Source: Eopsaltria australis
Lineage: Eukaryota > Chordata > Aves > Passeriformes > Petroicidae
Direction of reading: 5' to 3'
DNA: 64,000 nucleotides
Assembly: GCA_034509425.1 (NCBI GenBank)
Contig: JAVTVJ010000349.1
Span: 1,488,001-1,552,000, forward strand
Shown: piece after piece, positions 29,459 through 41,071 of the stretch
Numbering within the stretch: the first letter of the stretch is position 1
How the letters are laid out: each line of letters opens with the position of its first letter
Notes under the pieces: model-generated
Database searches by the model: none
Seen by the model: the letters and a program-made list of their open reading frames with translations, nothing else
Told to the model about the DNA's origin: nothing
Made by a program: the position numbers and the translations under genes

Positions 29459-29886
29459 TGTGGTGGGTTGATCTTGTCTGGCTGCCAGGTTCCCACCAAG
29501 CTGCTTTCTTGCTCCTCCTCCTCATCAAGACGGGGAGGAAATAAGATGAAAAAGCTCATGGGTCAAGGTAAGGACAGGGAGATTGCTCACCAATTAGGCA
29601 AAATAGATTCAACTTGGGGAAGATTAATTTATATACAATTAAAAATGGACAGGATGGTGACAAACAATAGTAAAAACTTTTTCTCAAGTCAAACTTTTCT
29701 GCATCATTCCTGACTGAATGGTGAAGGGGTGTAGGGAACATGGGCTGCAGTCAATTCATTAACAGCTACTCTCTGTCACTCCTTCACATTTGTTCCCTGC
29801 TCTATGCAGTGTCCCTGTTTTGGGATAGCATTCATACATAAACTGCTTGAATGTGGGTCCTTCCCACAGGCTGCAGTTTATGGCTC
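29459..29886 (-). mobile_element. Avian endogenous-retrovirus LTR, partial
   Basis: Starts with TGTGGTGGGTTGATC, then CTGGCTGCCAGGTTCCCACC, AAGGACAGGGAGATTGCTCACC and CTTGGGGAAGATTAATTTATAT. I recall this series of blocks from a very common avian LTR family. The antisense poly(A)-type motif (TTTAT around 29630) about 170 bases from the TG end suggests that the LTR reads on the minus strand, with the U5 end on the left. The other end is not found: similarity fades after CGTGGGTCC-like sequence (AATGTGGGTCCTTCCCAC, 29850-29868). No internal retroviral gene and no target duplication is visible. Two small frames inside it are not genes. Family name not assigned without a library search. Confidence 0.75.
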
Positions 29887-30003
29887 CTTTCCTTTTTATT
29901 TTTTTCATGTAAAAATGTAATTGTAAATTACAAAGCTTGTTGTCACATGCTAAGATTCTTATTACTTCCTAGACTGCAGGTGTAATTGAATTTTAGCTTA
30001 TTA

Positions 30004-30005
<2 letters not shown>

Positions 30006-30043
<38 letters not shown>
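30006..30043. repeat. (AAT)n trinucleotide microsatellite
   Basis: About 12 to 13 uninterrupted ATA/AAT units, 120 bases past the partial LTR. Confidence 0.93.
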
Positions 30044-30045
<2 letters not shown>

Positions 30046-33000
30046 AGAGAATTATTCAGAAAACAATTTGGTTTTTATTTCAGAAGTAGACTTGGGCCAA
30101 AAAGGCATGTAGTTGCATATTTTAAAAATACAGTAGGAGGAAAAACTTAGAAGAAAATGCAACTTTCAAAGTCATTTTAAGTTAACCTGTTAATATGAAT
30201 GCCAAAATTTCATATTCATAACTGCTTGTTATTCATAATGTAAACACAGGGAAATGTTATGTGCATATTTTTACTCAGACTGAAGTTAACATCAATGTAT
30301 TTAAACTTTGTAGTGTATAACATTATCTAAAAACTGCCCAGATTTATGTAAAATCTTGGTATCTGAATTTAGCTCAAAAACAGAAACACTATATGCTGAC
30401 ACACTGCTTAGTTTTCCTCTTAAAATTAATTTCCATAAATACAACCTTCCATTAGCACAGTAACATACCTGCTTTATCAGAGTTTCTAACTTGGCTCAGT
30501 ATGGCACAGACCTTTCCAGTCTTTATTTTAAATAGCATTAAACAGTAGTTGAGCTCTAAGATTGTATACATTTCTAGCAAATTAAATTCTAGTGAATTTA
30601 ACTGTCACACTGTATTTTTGTGAGGCATTTCCTTCTATGAATATTTTGGCATTTCCTTGTACGTCTGGAGGCTTTCCAGCATTCACTTCAATTGCCTTTT
30701 TGCACCATACAGTGTGATGGCAAGACCTGTCACCCTTCTAAATGAAATAGTTTGTGCTCTTGGAGCTATTATGCCATAATAATAAGAAACCAACAAGCTC
30801 AAGTACTCTACTTCTCAAAGAAAACAAGTGTTTAGGACCTTTCTGCTACTGTTGACAGACGGTTAGTACTGCAGGAAATTATTTTTAAAGTAAGTTTCAT
30901 AGTGTTAGAATGCATGAAATAAAGAATTTACCCAACATGTCCAACCAAAAATAATATTGGACTTAGAACTACTTAGTTTGTATGGATTTCCCATAGTTAA
31001 TTTTTTGTTTAAGGTCACAAATGCAGATCTGCTTTGTTATTTTCTTACTTTTATCTCCTGGATATTCCACTGACCTACATGATTACAAAAGCAAAAAGAG
31101 TTTGAATTCCCTCAGTGAACATTGCACAATGATGTTTTGGTTGGGGCACATAGAATTAATTGGATTTTTTTTTTTTTTCAGTTTTCTGAAATTTGAATAT
31201 TTGCCATATTTGGTTCATGTTTCACATGAATTTTAAGTAAGAAGAATTAAAATGTCAGAAAACTCTTGAGGAAGTATGCTGTTAAATAAGTAATTTTCAA
31301 GGACTTGAAATTAATTGGTTTAAGCACTACACAATAATAGTAGAGTTGAGATTTAACACTTCGAATTCCCACACAGAGCTCTGTCTAGAGAATAATTTGT
31401 GGAAGTGGATGTGGACGTGGATGGATGTGCACCTTGGATACTTAAACACTTCTTCATGTAGACCTTTATTTCATGTGCTCTATCAAGCTTCATATGCACT
31501 TTGAATTAATTTATGAAATTAACCTACTCTTTAAAGACTTTAGGAAGAAAGACAACAGTCAAATGTGGTAAACTAAGTATGTTTCTCCTGCTTAAATCTG
31601 CAAAAAAAAAATAGGTGTGCTCATTTAATAAGTGGTATTCTCAGCCTTTATTTAAGTCAGATTTCTTATCTGTTAATTTATGTGTTCTTAGTTTATGTGT
31701 AATTTATTTTTAACAAATGTTAGCTGGAGCTTTTAGTTTTCAAATTTAACAAACAGTATTTTCAGACCTGTTTTGGAACAACAAATATAAAAGTACTTTA
31801 AAATGTTTTGAAAAAGATTTTCAAAGATAAAATAAGCACAATCAGAATTATTTTTCATAAATGGCAAGTAAATAGATGCATGCTTTTTTTGACTTCTTTG
31901 CCATTGTTCAGTTAGAAAAAAAAATGGTATAGTGTTTCTTTAAAGCTTGTATTTCCATATTTGTTTCCTACTGACAGTTGGAGCAGCAGCAGGAGCAAAA
32001 ATGACAGCCATATATTTGGCATTTTCCTTTGGCAGAAAATGAGAAATAGATCATCCTACTATATCAGAGAGTTGTCTAAAATTGTACAAAAGTGATAAAT
32101 TCCAAACTTTTAGTGTGAACATATGAATAATTATCTCCTCTTGTGATTCTTCTTTTTATTGTTTTAATTTTATCTTTCAAACCTAAATCAAATTGATTGA
32201 TAAATCATCAAAATATGGCTCACATTGATGTGAAACATTCATTGGGCTTTGGTATTTGACTTAAACTGTAATGCTGGATACTATTCTGTGTACTTAGAAA
32301 TGGCAACATATTTGTATTCATATCAAACCAACTGAAAAGAGAAGGAAAATGTTTCAATTGTTAAGATGGTAAAGTGAAATTTGACGTGATGTTTAGGCAC
32401 TATAGCTGAAGATTAAAATCTAACTTGGCAACAAGCTGCTTCTCTGACTGAGTAACAGATTGCGGCAGCTCTGTTAACTTTGAAATCATCATTATGGGAT
32501 TTTTTTTTACATCTCCCTCTACAGAAGAAACAAAACTGTGCTGAAAAATGTGCTCATTCCCTTTCGGTGGATGTATTTAAAATCCTTAGGTACATGATTA
32601 GTTACAGATCTATTTTATGTAATCAACACCTACCACGAAAAATGGCACTTCATAGTATCAAGAATTCTATTATTCTCATTTTTGCAATTAATTCTCTATT
32701 TTTATAGGTTTAGTTTGCAGCCACTGTATGTCCATTCTTTTTATCTATATATTAGAATACGCCTTATTGGAGTAGTCCAAGATTAGTGTCAAATCACTTC
32801 TTAACTTTTACTACATAAAAAGAAATGAACTAATTTTTCTTAAGATTTTTCTTATTGTCTTCTTCCAAAGATCTTAGATTATTTAGCCTTAATTAACTTG
32901 CTGAGAAAGGGCTTTGTTGGATATGGCATATACATTCAAAGTTATCTATGCTATCATTGGCAATCCAAAGAAAGAAAAGAAGTGGGGAAAAAGACTATCT

Positions 33001-34280
33001 GTGTTTACTTACCTGAGAAATGTTCCAGGCATGGGGAAGTCACCTGGTGACAGTAATTATAAAACAAATTATTGTATTTTTTATTATTATTATTATTTGT
33101 GATTTTATTTTCTTCTTTTTTTTTTTAAGTGGCATCAGCATTTTTAGTTTTACATTATTACTATCAGATGATATATTATAACTGTTATTTCCTTCTTATC
33201 TTTGTTTAATTTCTACCAGGTGTGGTTATTAGGTTAATTTTCAAGTCATTAGTGGGGGCTAAAAGGAAAATAAATTCCTGAGAATGAGGAATATAAATTA
33301 TAATGTCAATATTGAAAAATAAGCAAATTTCTTTTATAATTGCTTTTTAAGTCGCTACAATTGTTGGATAATGGTAGTACCAAAAACCTTCAACATTTCT
33401 TTAAAATAATGAACAGAATAATCTAAGTGTTTTCAATAAATTTGTTGTCATTCAACAAAAACTAGAGGAATTAAAATTTTGCAGGACAGGTCCTTGTATT
33501 TGGCATAAAGTTTATTTTGTCTGGTTGGAGCCTATTTCCACTTGGAAGTTACAAGCTATTCATTTTGCATCTTAGTAATTGCAGCTGTACCTATGCCAAA
33601 TTATGAATAATACTGCTGGGAGAAATGGTTTACTTTTTTAAGGGATTTGAGGAGAAATAAATAACTTGATTTACAAAGGGATATGAAAAATAAAGTGATG
33701 CCATCTTTAACAGCTAATCACCCATAAAATTTGTTCATTAGCGTTATCTAGTTTTATTATTATTAGCAGTCAATTTTTAATGTTTCCTCTTCCTCTGGAT
33801 TTTGGCCATAATTACAGTGCCTAAAACTTCAAGAGTCATCGCTATGGGAGGGGTGGGCTACGGAGAGAGCAGAGTTTTGAAAGTTTTAAGGAATACTGGA
33901 TTCTTCTATGTGTCCTCTAATACTGGCAATATCTTTTAACGTCGCTTCTATATTATATTGTTTTTTAAGTGAAATAGATGCTCCAAGCCTTAGTTTAAAG
34001 ACCTACTTTAAGAATCTTGCTCCAGTCTCCTAAAATTTTTTAAAAATATTTAGGAATCTGAAAGACTATAGCAGTACTTTATACTTGTGTCTATAGCAAT
34101 GCTTTCTTCCACTTTCAAATCTCTTTAAGCATGAGGTGTCCATAAAGGAAATGACAGAGTCAAAAAATTTTGAATATTCATGTTGCTTTCAATGTTTACA
34201 TACCAGCAGGGAGAAGATTCAAAGCAGGAAAATACTGTTACATTAAACACTGTTACATTTGTCAATGAAATGGAATAACC

Positions 34281-35998
34281 TGTTGTTGCAGTTTAGAGGT
34301 TTGGGGATCAAAATTAGGTATGAAGATTAATTTTTGTAGTCTAGATTATTTGATTTTGTTGTGAGATAAGGATTAATAGTAGGCAAAAGCAGGCTTATAC
34401 TTTAACGAATACAAAAAGGAATTTTATTAACAGACTTAAAATAGGAATAATAATCAGGCATTAACACCAAACTCTTTAGAACACTTTTCCTCTCCCCATC
34501 TTTCTTATTTTCTTTCTTGTTGACTATACAAAAGGTAACACTGCAATTTATAGTTAATTCACCACATCTGGAACAAAACAGTTTTCTTAATTTATGTAGA
34601 GAGAGAAGCTTTCTTGTGTTTTATCATGCTGACTCCCATAGGAAACATAGTTTCTATGGTTATTAGCTTTCTAGTAAGCAATTCTCTCTTTGAAGAGAGT
34701 TATTTGTTTTTCTAGACCCCTTCCCGTTTCAGTAGCTTTCCCAGGGCCACACCAATGGACATATGATGGTCATTGAGTTGTTCTTTTTGAAAGCAAATGT
34801 TTCTATTACAGTGACAACGACATCCCCTTACTTTATTATCAGCAACACAAGTTTTCTTCTACTGTTTTCCTGGGGCAAGGAAAAAAAAATCTTAATACAC
34901 AAAAGTCTCAGTTTAGTGCTTATAACTTAGAACATTACATTCCCTTTTTCTCACCTCTTTTAGACCATTATTCATATATTACAGGGTGTATTACAGCTAA
35001 CTTTATCAACATGCTTTTACAAAAGAACTTTCAGCATTTAAAGCACTCCTCATCTCTTCCTTCTTTGCAAAATAAGCTTAGTTATAGTCATTAACTTAAA
35101 GTCTCTACGTTGTACCTTTTGTAGGTGGCTTTGTTTTTATGCTCTTTCTGTGTGAGAAGGAGAAATGAATGTTCTCAAAGTCTCATTCTGATATTAGAAA
35201 GAAACAGTTAAATTGTCTTTCGGCTGGGCAATGGTCACGTGGCTTTCGCCCGCGTGGTTTGCGTGTTGTTAAGTCCGTGCCTGAACTGAAGGAAAAGAGC
35301 CCGTCCATGCCGGCTCCCATCTAAGCCACGTTTGAATCGCAGGGGCCTGGCGGGACCGCGTCCGTTCTGCAAGGGGCTGGTTTAAGCCCCTTTCTGTGCC
35401 AAAGTGCGCATGAGGGCCACCCGGCAAGAGCTGTACTTGAGCTGCAAGAGAAGCTTAATTTAAGTCCTTGGTCCCTCTGCGCAGAGTTGTAAAGAGTAAA
35501 CGTGCTGCACCTGAGCTGCGGGAGGGGCCCAGTCTGAGCTCCCTCTGTCTCTCTCCCGTGCTGAGTTTGCTGCGGGGCTAACCGGGCAGGGCGCTCCCGA
35601 GGTCTACGGGGTCCGACCCCAAACCCTCTTCCCATTAGGCCGTGCCGCGGAGAGGGGAGAAAACCGGCCTGGCCCAGGCTAGGCAGACAGAGCTGGCGAA
35701 GTTCTTTAGCCAAGGACAGCAAGAGGAAGCACCTTGAGTTTTCTCTTTCTCTCTCTCGTCCCCCTCCCCCCCACACCATGCAGGCTAGTAGCCCCCAGAC
35801 CATGTGGTCTGGGAGAGACCTTACCCAGTTGGTGCGGAGCGGAGGAGAACAGCGTCTTTCCTCTGTGAACTGGAAGCCTCAAAAGGAGCTTCTTCCCGTG
35901 CTGTTCTGGTTTTATGAGTTTTTTTAGGTAGGCGGAGTTTATGCTGGCTACCTCATTTCTGACTCCACCTCTTTCTACACCGGGAACTTCTAACAGCA
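34281..35998 (-). mobile_element. Solo-LTR-like element, 1.7 kb, with CpG-rich block
   Basis: The ends are TGTTGTTGCA on the left and TAACAGCA on the right, an LTR-type TG...CA pair with an imperfect inverted repeat (TGTTGTT against TGCTGTT). The flanks ATAACC (34275-34280) and ATTACC (35999-36004) look like a 6-bp target-site duplication with one change. On the minus strand a poly(A) signal lies at 34423-34428 (AATAAA) with about 140 bases of U5-like sequence after it, and a TATA-like CATAAAA is at about 35908-35914. Positions 35220-35850 are far richer in G+C and CpG than the surroundings. No gag, pol or env remnants are seen, so it is either a solo LTR of unusual length or a non-autonomous derivative. 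Minus-strand frames of 160 and 97 codons inside the GC-rich part show no known domain and probably reflect composition. Confidence 0.7.
35221..35850. promoter_or_regulatory. CpG-rich block inside the LTR-like element
   Basis: About 600 bases with many CpG dinucleotides (for example in TTTCGCCCGCGTGG and CGGGACCGCGTCCG) inside an AT-rich intron. It is part of the LTR-like element, so it could retain promoter or enhancer activity. No transcription start can be shown from sequence alone. Confidence 0.5.
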
Positions 35999-36213
35999 AT
36001 TACCCCATGACACCTATGACAACTGAAAACAGGTTTCATAAAAAAACTTTATAACTAACACATTTTCTATTTATTATTTTAAAATTTCTAATCATGGATG
36101 CTCAGGACTATTTCATTTTCTGATTTTAATGTATGGTACTGTAGTTTTACTCAGTCAAGAAATTGTTACACTATATTTTCTCATCTTTAAGGGATGTTCC
36201 TTCGAGCAGGTCC

Positions 36214-36458
36214 TGGTTTTTTGGGGGGTGTTTTTGTTTGTTTTTTGGTTGGTTTTTGTTTGGGGTTTTTTCATGGTTTTTTTGGTTGGTTTGTCTTTTG
36301 TCTTGTTATTTTTTGTTAGGTTTGTTTGTTTGTTTTCATGTGCTGTTTTTGTTAGTTTGGGGTCTTTTTTGTGGGTTTTTGGTTGGATTTTTTGGAGGTT
36401 TTTTTTTTTGGTTGGGTTTTTTTGTTTTTTGGTTTGGTTCAGGGCTTTTTTGGGGGGG
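36214..36458. repeat. G/T-rich low-complexity tract, about 245 bases
   Basis: Almost only T and G, with runs of GGGGGG, GGGG and GGGGGGG between T runs. It starts about 215 bases after the right end of the LTR-like element. Frames of 131, 99 and 81 codons on the + strand and 104 on the minus strand come from this composition (Phe/Val/Leu/Trp/Gly or Lys/Thr/Pro/Asn only) and are not genes. Confidence 0.9.
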
Positions 36459-37604
36459 ATGAGATACATATCTGCCAGTACGTTAATGCTTTGTTTCGAA
36501 GCTATTTGCTTGATCTGCTTGTAAGTATAACAGATATGTTGTGGGGAGTTTTCTTTTCTTCTTGCATCTTAAAACAAAATTCACTGCTCTTTTTACTTTC
36601 TATTTACTCTACTTAATGCTTAAATTTATAGCATATGTAAGTAATAGTAAAAGAGGTCTTCTTAGTAGTGCAAAGAATAAGCACACCTAGATGTTTTGGA
36701 GATGTAGCATTGCCATGTGCCCTAGTGCTTCTTCCAGGCAGAATGTCCATACAGGTAATTCCAGCAACTCTGGTGCTGCCTTTATCCATTGCTTGCAATA
36801 GCAATTATGCCAGTAGGAATATAAAGTGTGGGAATATCTAGGATAAAGAAAAATGTTTCAGAAGAAAAAGTAATTATGACAAATTCACTTGCAGAACATT
36901 CATATAGGTACCTCCTTAGGTGTCTTATATTTTTAAGTTTTTTCTTGTTTTCACAGTCTATTTATCTAATGAGAAGTAATCATTCTGAATTGCTTATAAG
37001 GGACTTCTGTCTCATACCTTTCAGAAAGTAAATAGGATCATTCTTCTGTAAGAAGAATGTAACTGATCATCCAAAGATAAATATAATATGTTTGGAAGCA
37101 ATTTTCATGTTTCCAGTTTTTCTAAATGAAAATTAATTCTTTTCTTCATTTCATCTGTTCCTATTAAGCATATGTAAATGGTGATGATCAAATTAGTATT
37201 ACTGGAATTTTTAATTGCAAAAAAAATTGAATTTGGATAAGCACCTCAGAGCTGCTTTTTTCCTCCCTTGGTATATAAGTCAATGTTATTCAACCACATA
37301 TGTGGTATATTGTGATATTATTCAATCCTCCTAAGTTTTCCCTATGCTGTATTCATATCTATATCCATACAAAACTGTCCTGCATTCGTCCTCAAAAACA
37401 AGCCAAAAAACAAACCCCTACCATCCAACAAATCTTAAAAAATCTTCTGATTATTCAAAGCTTCATCTACAGACAAATTTTAACCAAATACATATGTGTA
37501 AATATTAGTCTCCCATAGACATCAAACTCCCATATATTCATTAGAAACAGTATTTCTAAATGGCAGTTTGCTCCACCTTAAGCCAGGTAATACAACTTGT
37601 GTCA

Positions 37605-38835
37605 GTCTCTCTTAAGTGCTTGGTAAAATTTTGGACAAGATTTTTCTGGGAATTATTGAGAAACATCTGAAGGATGACGCAGTCATTGATCACAGCCAGC
37701 AGTACTTCATGAGGGGAAAGTCCTGCTTGAAATATTTAATTTCCTTTTATGATAGGGTAACCCACCTAGTGGATCAAGGGAAGCCAGCTGATGTGATCTT
37801 TTTTTATTTCAGTAAATCTTTTAATGCTGTGTCTCACAGGATCCTTCTGGACAAAATGTCCAGCATACAGCTGAATAAACACATCATAGGATGGGTGAGC
37901 AGCTGGCTCACGGGTCTGGCACAAAGGGTGACAGTGACTGGGGAGATATCAGACTGACAACCTGTCACTAGTGGGGTTCCACAGGGCTTCATCCTCAGCC
38001 CAGTTCTCTCCCACATCATCATAAATGACTTGGATGCAGGATTGGAAGGAATACTGAGCAGGTTTGGAGAAGATACAAAACTGTGAGGAGCTGTTGACTC
38101 CCTCAAAGGCAGGGAGGGCCTGCAAAAGGACCTCAATATATTGGAGGATTGGACAATCACCAACAGTAGGAAGTTCAACTTGCCAAACGAAGGGCAAGAG
38201 CTGGATTCTACACCTGGGATGGAGCAATTCTGATTGTATGTATAGATGAGAAACTGGAATCAGAGCTGTGGAAAGGGACCTTATCAATGGTAAGCTGAAC
38301 ATGAGCCAGCAGTGCCCTGGCAGCCAGGAGGACCAACCCTGTCCTGGGTGCATCAGGGAATCGCCAGCCGTGCAAGGGAGGGGATTGTCCTGCTCTGCAC
38401 TGGGGCAGCCTCACCTCGAGCCCTGGGGGCAGTTTTGGTCACTACAATATAAAAAGGTCATTACGCTGTTAGAGAGCATCCAAAGAAGGACAACAAAGAT
38501 GGTGAAGAGCCTTGAGGGGAAGCTGTATGAGGAGCGGCTGAGGTCACTTGGTCTGTTCAGCCTGGAGGAGACTGAGGGGAGACCTCACTGCAGTTACAAC
38601 TTCCTCGTGAGGGGAAGAGGAGGAGCAGACACTGATCTCTTCTCTGTGGTGACCAGTGACAGGAACTGAGGGAATGGCCTGAGGCTGTGTCAGGGGAGGT
38701 TTAGGTTGGGTATCAGGAAAAGGTTCTTCACCCAGAGAGTGGTTGGGCATTGGAACAGGCTCCCCAGGGCAGTGGTCACAGCATCAAGCCTCAGGCACAT
38801 GGTGTGACTCTTGGGGCTGTCTTGAGCTGGTTCTT
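37605..38835 (+). mobile_element. CR1 LINE, 5'-truncated copy with reverse-transcriptase remnant, second long copy
   Basis: About 1.2 kb. The frame at 37616-37957 reads RGKSCLKYLISFYDRVTHLVD and then FYFSKSFNAVSH, equivalent to CR1 reverse-transcriptase motif A, but the catalytic Asp is Tyr and the last Asp is Asn. After a stop the protein resumes as [12 protein letters not shown] (motif B), and the F-A-D-D box reads FGED near 38062. The 3' part contains CTGTTCAGCCTGGAGGAGAC and CAGGGGAGGTTTAGGTTGGG. The copy ends near GACTCTTGGGGCTGTC, a different 3' end from the copy at 17.4-18.7 kb, so it belongs to another subfamily. Inactive. Confidence 0.93.
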
Positions 38836-39306
38836 TCTGACTCAGGAGATGCTATGACAGAAAAATGCCATTTTCTGTCCACTGACCATGAAAAGAGCAA
38901 TAATTAGACTGGGTACTTACTGTTTACATGTTAAAATTTAGTTTTTATGAGTCAGATTGCAACAATTTAAGTTAGTCCTCTCAACTCTCAACCATTTGAA
39001 GGTCTTTCCAAAAGATTTTATGAGTTAACATAGAATAACAATTATCATGGAAATGAAGATAACAAGATTTTGTTTAATAGTGTGTAATACATCTTCAGAA
39101 TGTATCTCTCATAAAGGAATGTTTCTTGTCGCATTTTCTATATGCTTAGCCAGAAGCTTAAAACTTTCATTTATGGTTTATAGCCAATTACTTTTTTTTT
39201 TCTAACTTATTTTTGTATTAAAGAGGTCAGCATTCATATTTGTTTTTAAATTGTTGTGTAAAAGAATTTGTGAGCTTAACCAAATGTATTATTTGGAGTC
39301 TCACCA

Positions 39307-39330
39307 AATGTATTATTTAAATAATACATT
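39307..39330. repeat. 24-bp perfect palindrome
   Basis: The 12-base arm AATGTATTATTT is followed at once by its exact reverse complement AAATAATACATT. The left arm together with ACCA upstream also occurs 25 bases earlier (ACCAAATGTATTATTT from 39279), giving a direct repeat plus a palindrome. Confidence 0.9.
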
Positions 39331-39599
39331 ACCATATATTTTCATGGAATATTCTATCAGGTTTCCTCCTCCGTATGAAATAATAATTGCATTAAAAGTC
39401 TTACAGTTATTTTTCTTGCCAGGAACAACTCTCTTTTAGTGCTTCTAAATATTTTTTTTGTTTTATTTTGTCTTTATTGATCTTGATTTAATAAAGAAAT
39501 TTTGCTTGTTAACCACTGATATAATCTAGGATTACTAGAAGGTAAATCAGGAGAAGATGGAAATGTATATTGTTTTATCTGCAGCATATTGCCTGAAAT

Positions 39600-39760
39600 T
39601 CTCACGATTCTTGAAACAATGGATAACCAAGGCATGAGACCCAGCCAGCAGGGCTTTAGGAAAGGCAGATCCAACTTGATCTCCTTTTAGGTGACCCCCC
39701 ACAGTGGATGAGGGAAAGGCTGTGGATTTTGTCTGCCTGCAGGCTTTTCTTTGAGTTACA
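39600..39760 (+). mobile_element. CR1 LINE, internal fragment
   Basis: About 160 bases matching the CR1 reverse-transcriptase region: AACCAAGGCATGAGACCCAG, CAGCAGGGCTTTAGGAAAGG, then GTGGATGAGGGAAAGGCTGTGG. Both ends are missing; the stretch breaks off before the motif A Asp-Phe-Ser block. It follows the longer copy at 37605-38835 by 0.8 kb but covers an overlapping part of ORF2, so it is a separate insertion. Confidence 0.85.
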
Positions 39761-40966
39761 AACAAAAGCAACATAGGACAATGTAAAGATCACCTACTCT
39801 AGTGGTGTAAATTTCTCTCTACAGTTCATTGTACTAGGCTTTTCCAATTACTGCACAAAGATGAGGTGGGCTGGCTTTCTTTTTTAATACTGAGAAAGTT
39901 TAAACAACTAGCTTAACTTAGATGCTGCTTTTTTACAGGGTTAAAATTTGATTGAGATGAATTCTGCCTTGATAATCACATAGCAATAAAGTGGACAGAA
40001 AATGTAGTTTTTTCATGTGTTTCTTTCAAAAAAGCAGCATAATAAGGCTTGTGCTGAAAACTTAAATCTGACCCAAATGTTGTTTCTATCCAGAAAACAG
40101 AAGAAAAATTAACTGCATTGCATGCAATGGCTGATGTTGTCTGAAAGTGTACCCAGGAACATCTCCAAAAATTAGTATAAAGATAAAATAATTTTGTGAA
40201 AAATCACTGACTCTCTGCCCTTTTGTGGCAAGTTATTTGCAGAAATCTTTGTATCAAATTACAAAAGGTACAATGTCCTAATATATGTGTATATATATCA
40301 GCTGCAACTACGTGCCAATGCTGAACTGTAAAAATGCTTGACTTAGAATTGTTCTTTTATATGAAACTAAGTCCATTTTTGTACTTTATTTTAAAAATTA
40401 CAGTTTCATAAATAGCTTTTCAAATAATTCTGAGAGATACATTTGTAATTTTCTTGACAATTCATGACTAGACATTGTATGGAATCACAGTTTAATGTTA
40501 GTAATTTATGCAAGGAAATTTGTGCTTTTGAATTTCTATGAACCAGCCTTCTCCATCGTTTTATGAATTGGTAGTTCATATGTGCTACCTTGATATTGTA
40601 TAATTCAACAGATAAGAATATTTTAATATACTTCCAAGACTAGCTATACAATTTTTATATAATTAGTACGGTTAGAAAAAAAGAAAGTAAGATTTCTTTC
40701 TTCAATAATGAGCAATTATCACCAGTTAGTGGTGACCGGCAACTTTAGTATATGAGACCTCTAAAGCATTATGACAGTGACTTGCTCCTAAGTATTACAA
40801 AACACGCTTGTTCTCTTTCTAGGTATCTTTCAAAAACAAAGGAAGACTGACTGAAGTAATTATTGCTTCATAATTTGATTTATAGTGGGCAAATAATTCA
40901 AGACTGGAACAGGTTAGATAAAATGTGCAAATGTTTTGAAGTAACTGAGTTATTTAATTTTAATAG

Positions 40967-41071
<105 letters not shown>

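Noticed and set aside
35321..35999. Minus-strand frames of 160 and 97 codons as a gene
   Set aside because: They lie within the GC-rich part of the LTR-like element, overlap each other in different frames and show no known domain; few stops are expected in such GC-rich sequence.
36129..36616. Frames of 131, 104, 99 and 81 codons, looking like a hydrophobic membrane protein
   Set aside because: They are translations of a G/T-only tract; all frames are open because the tract has almost no A.
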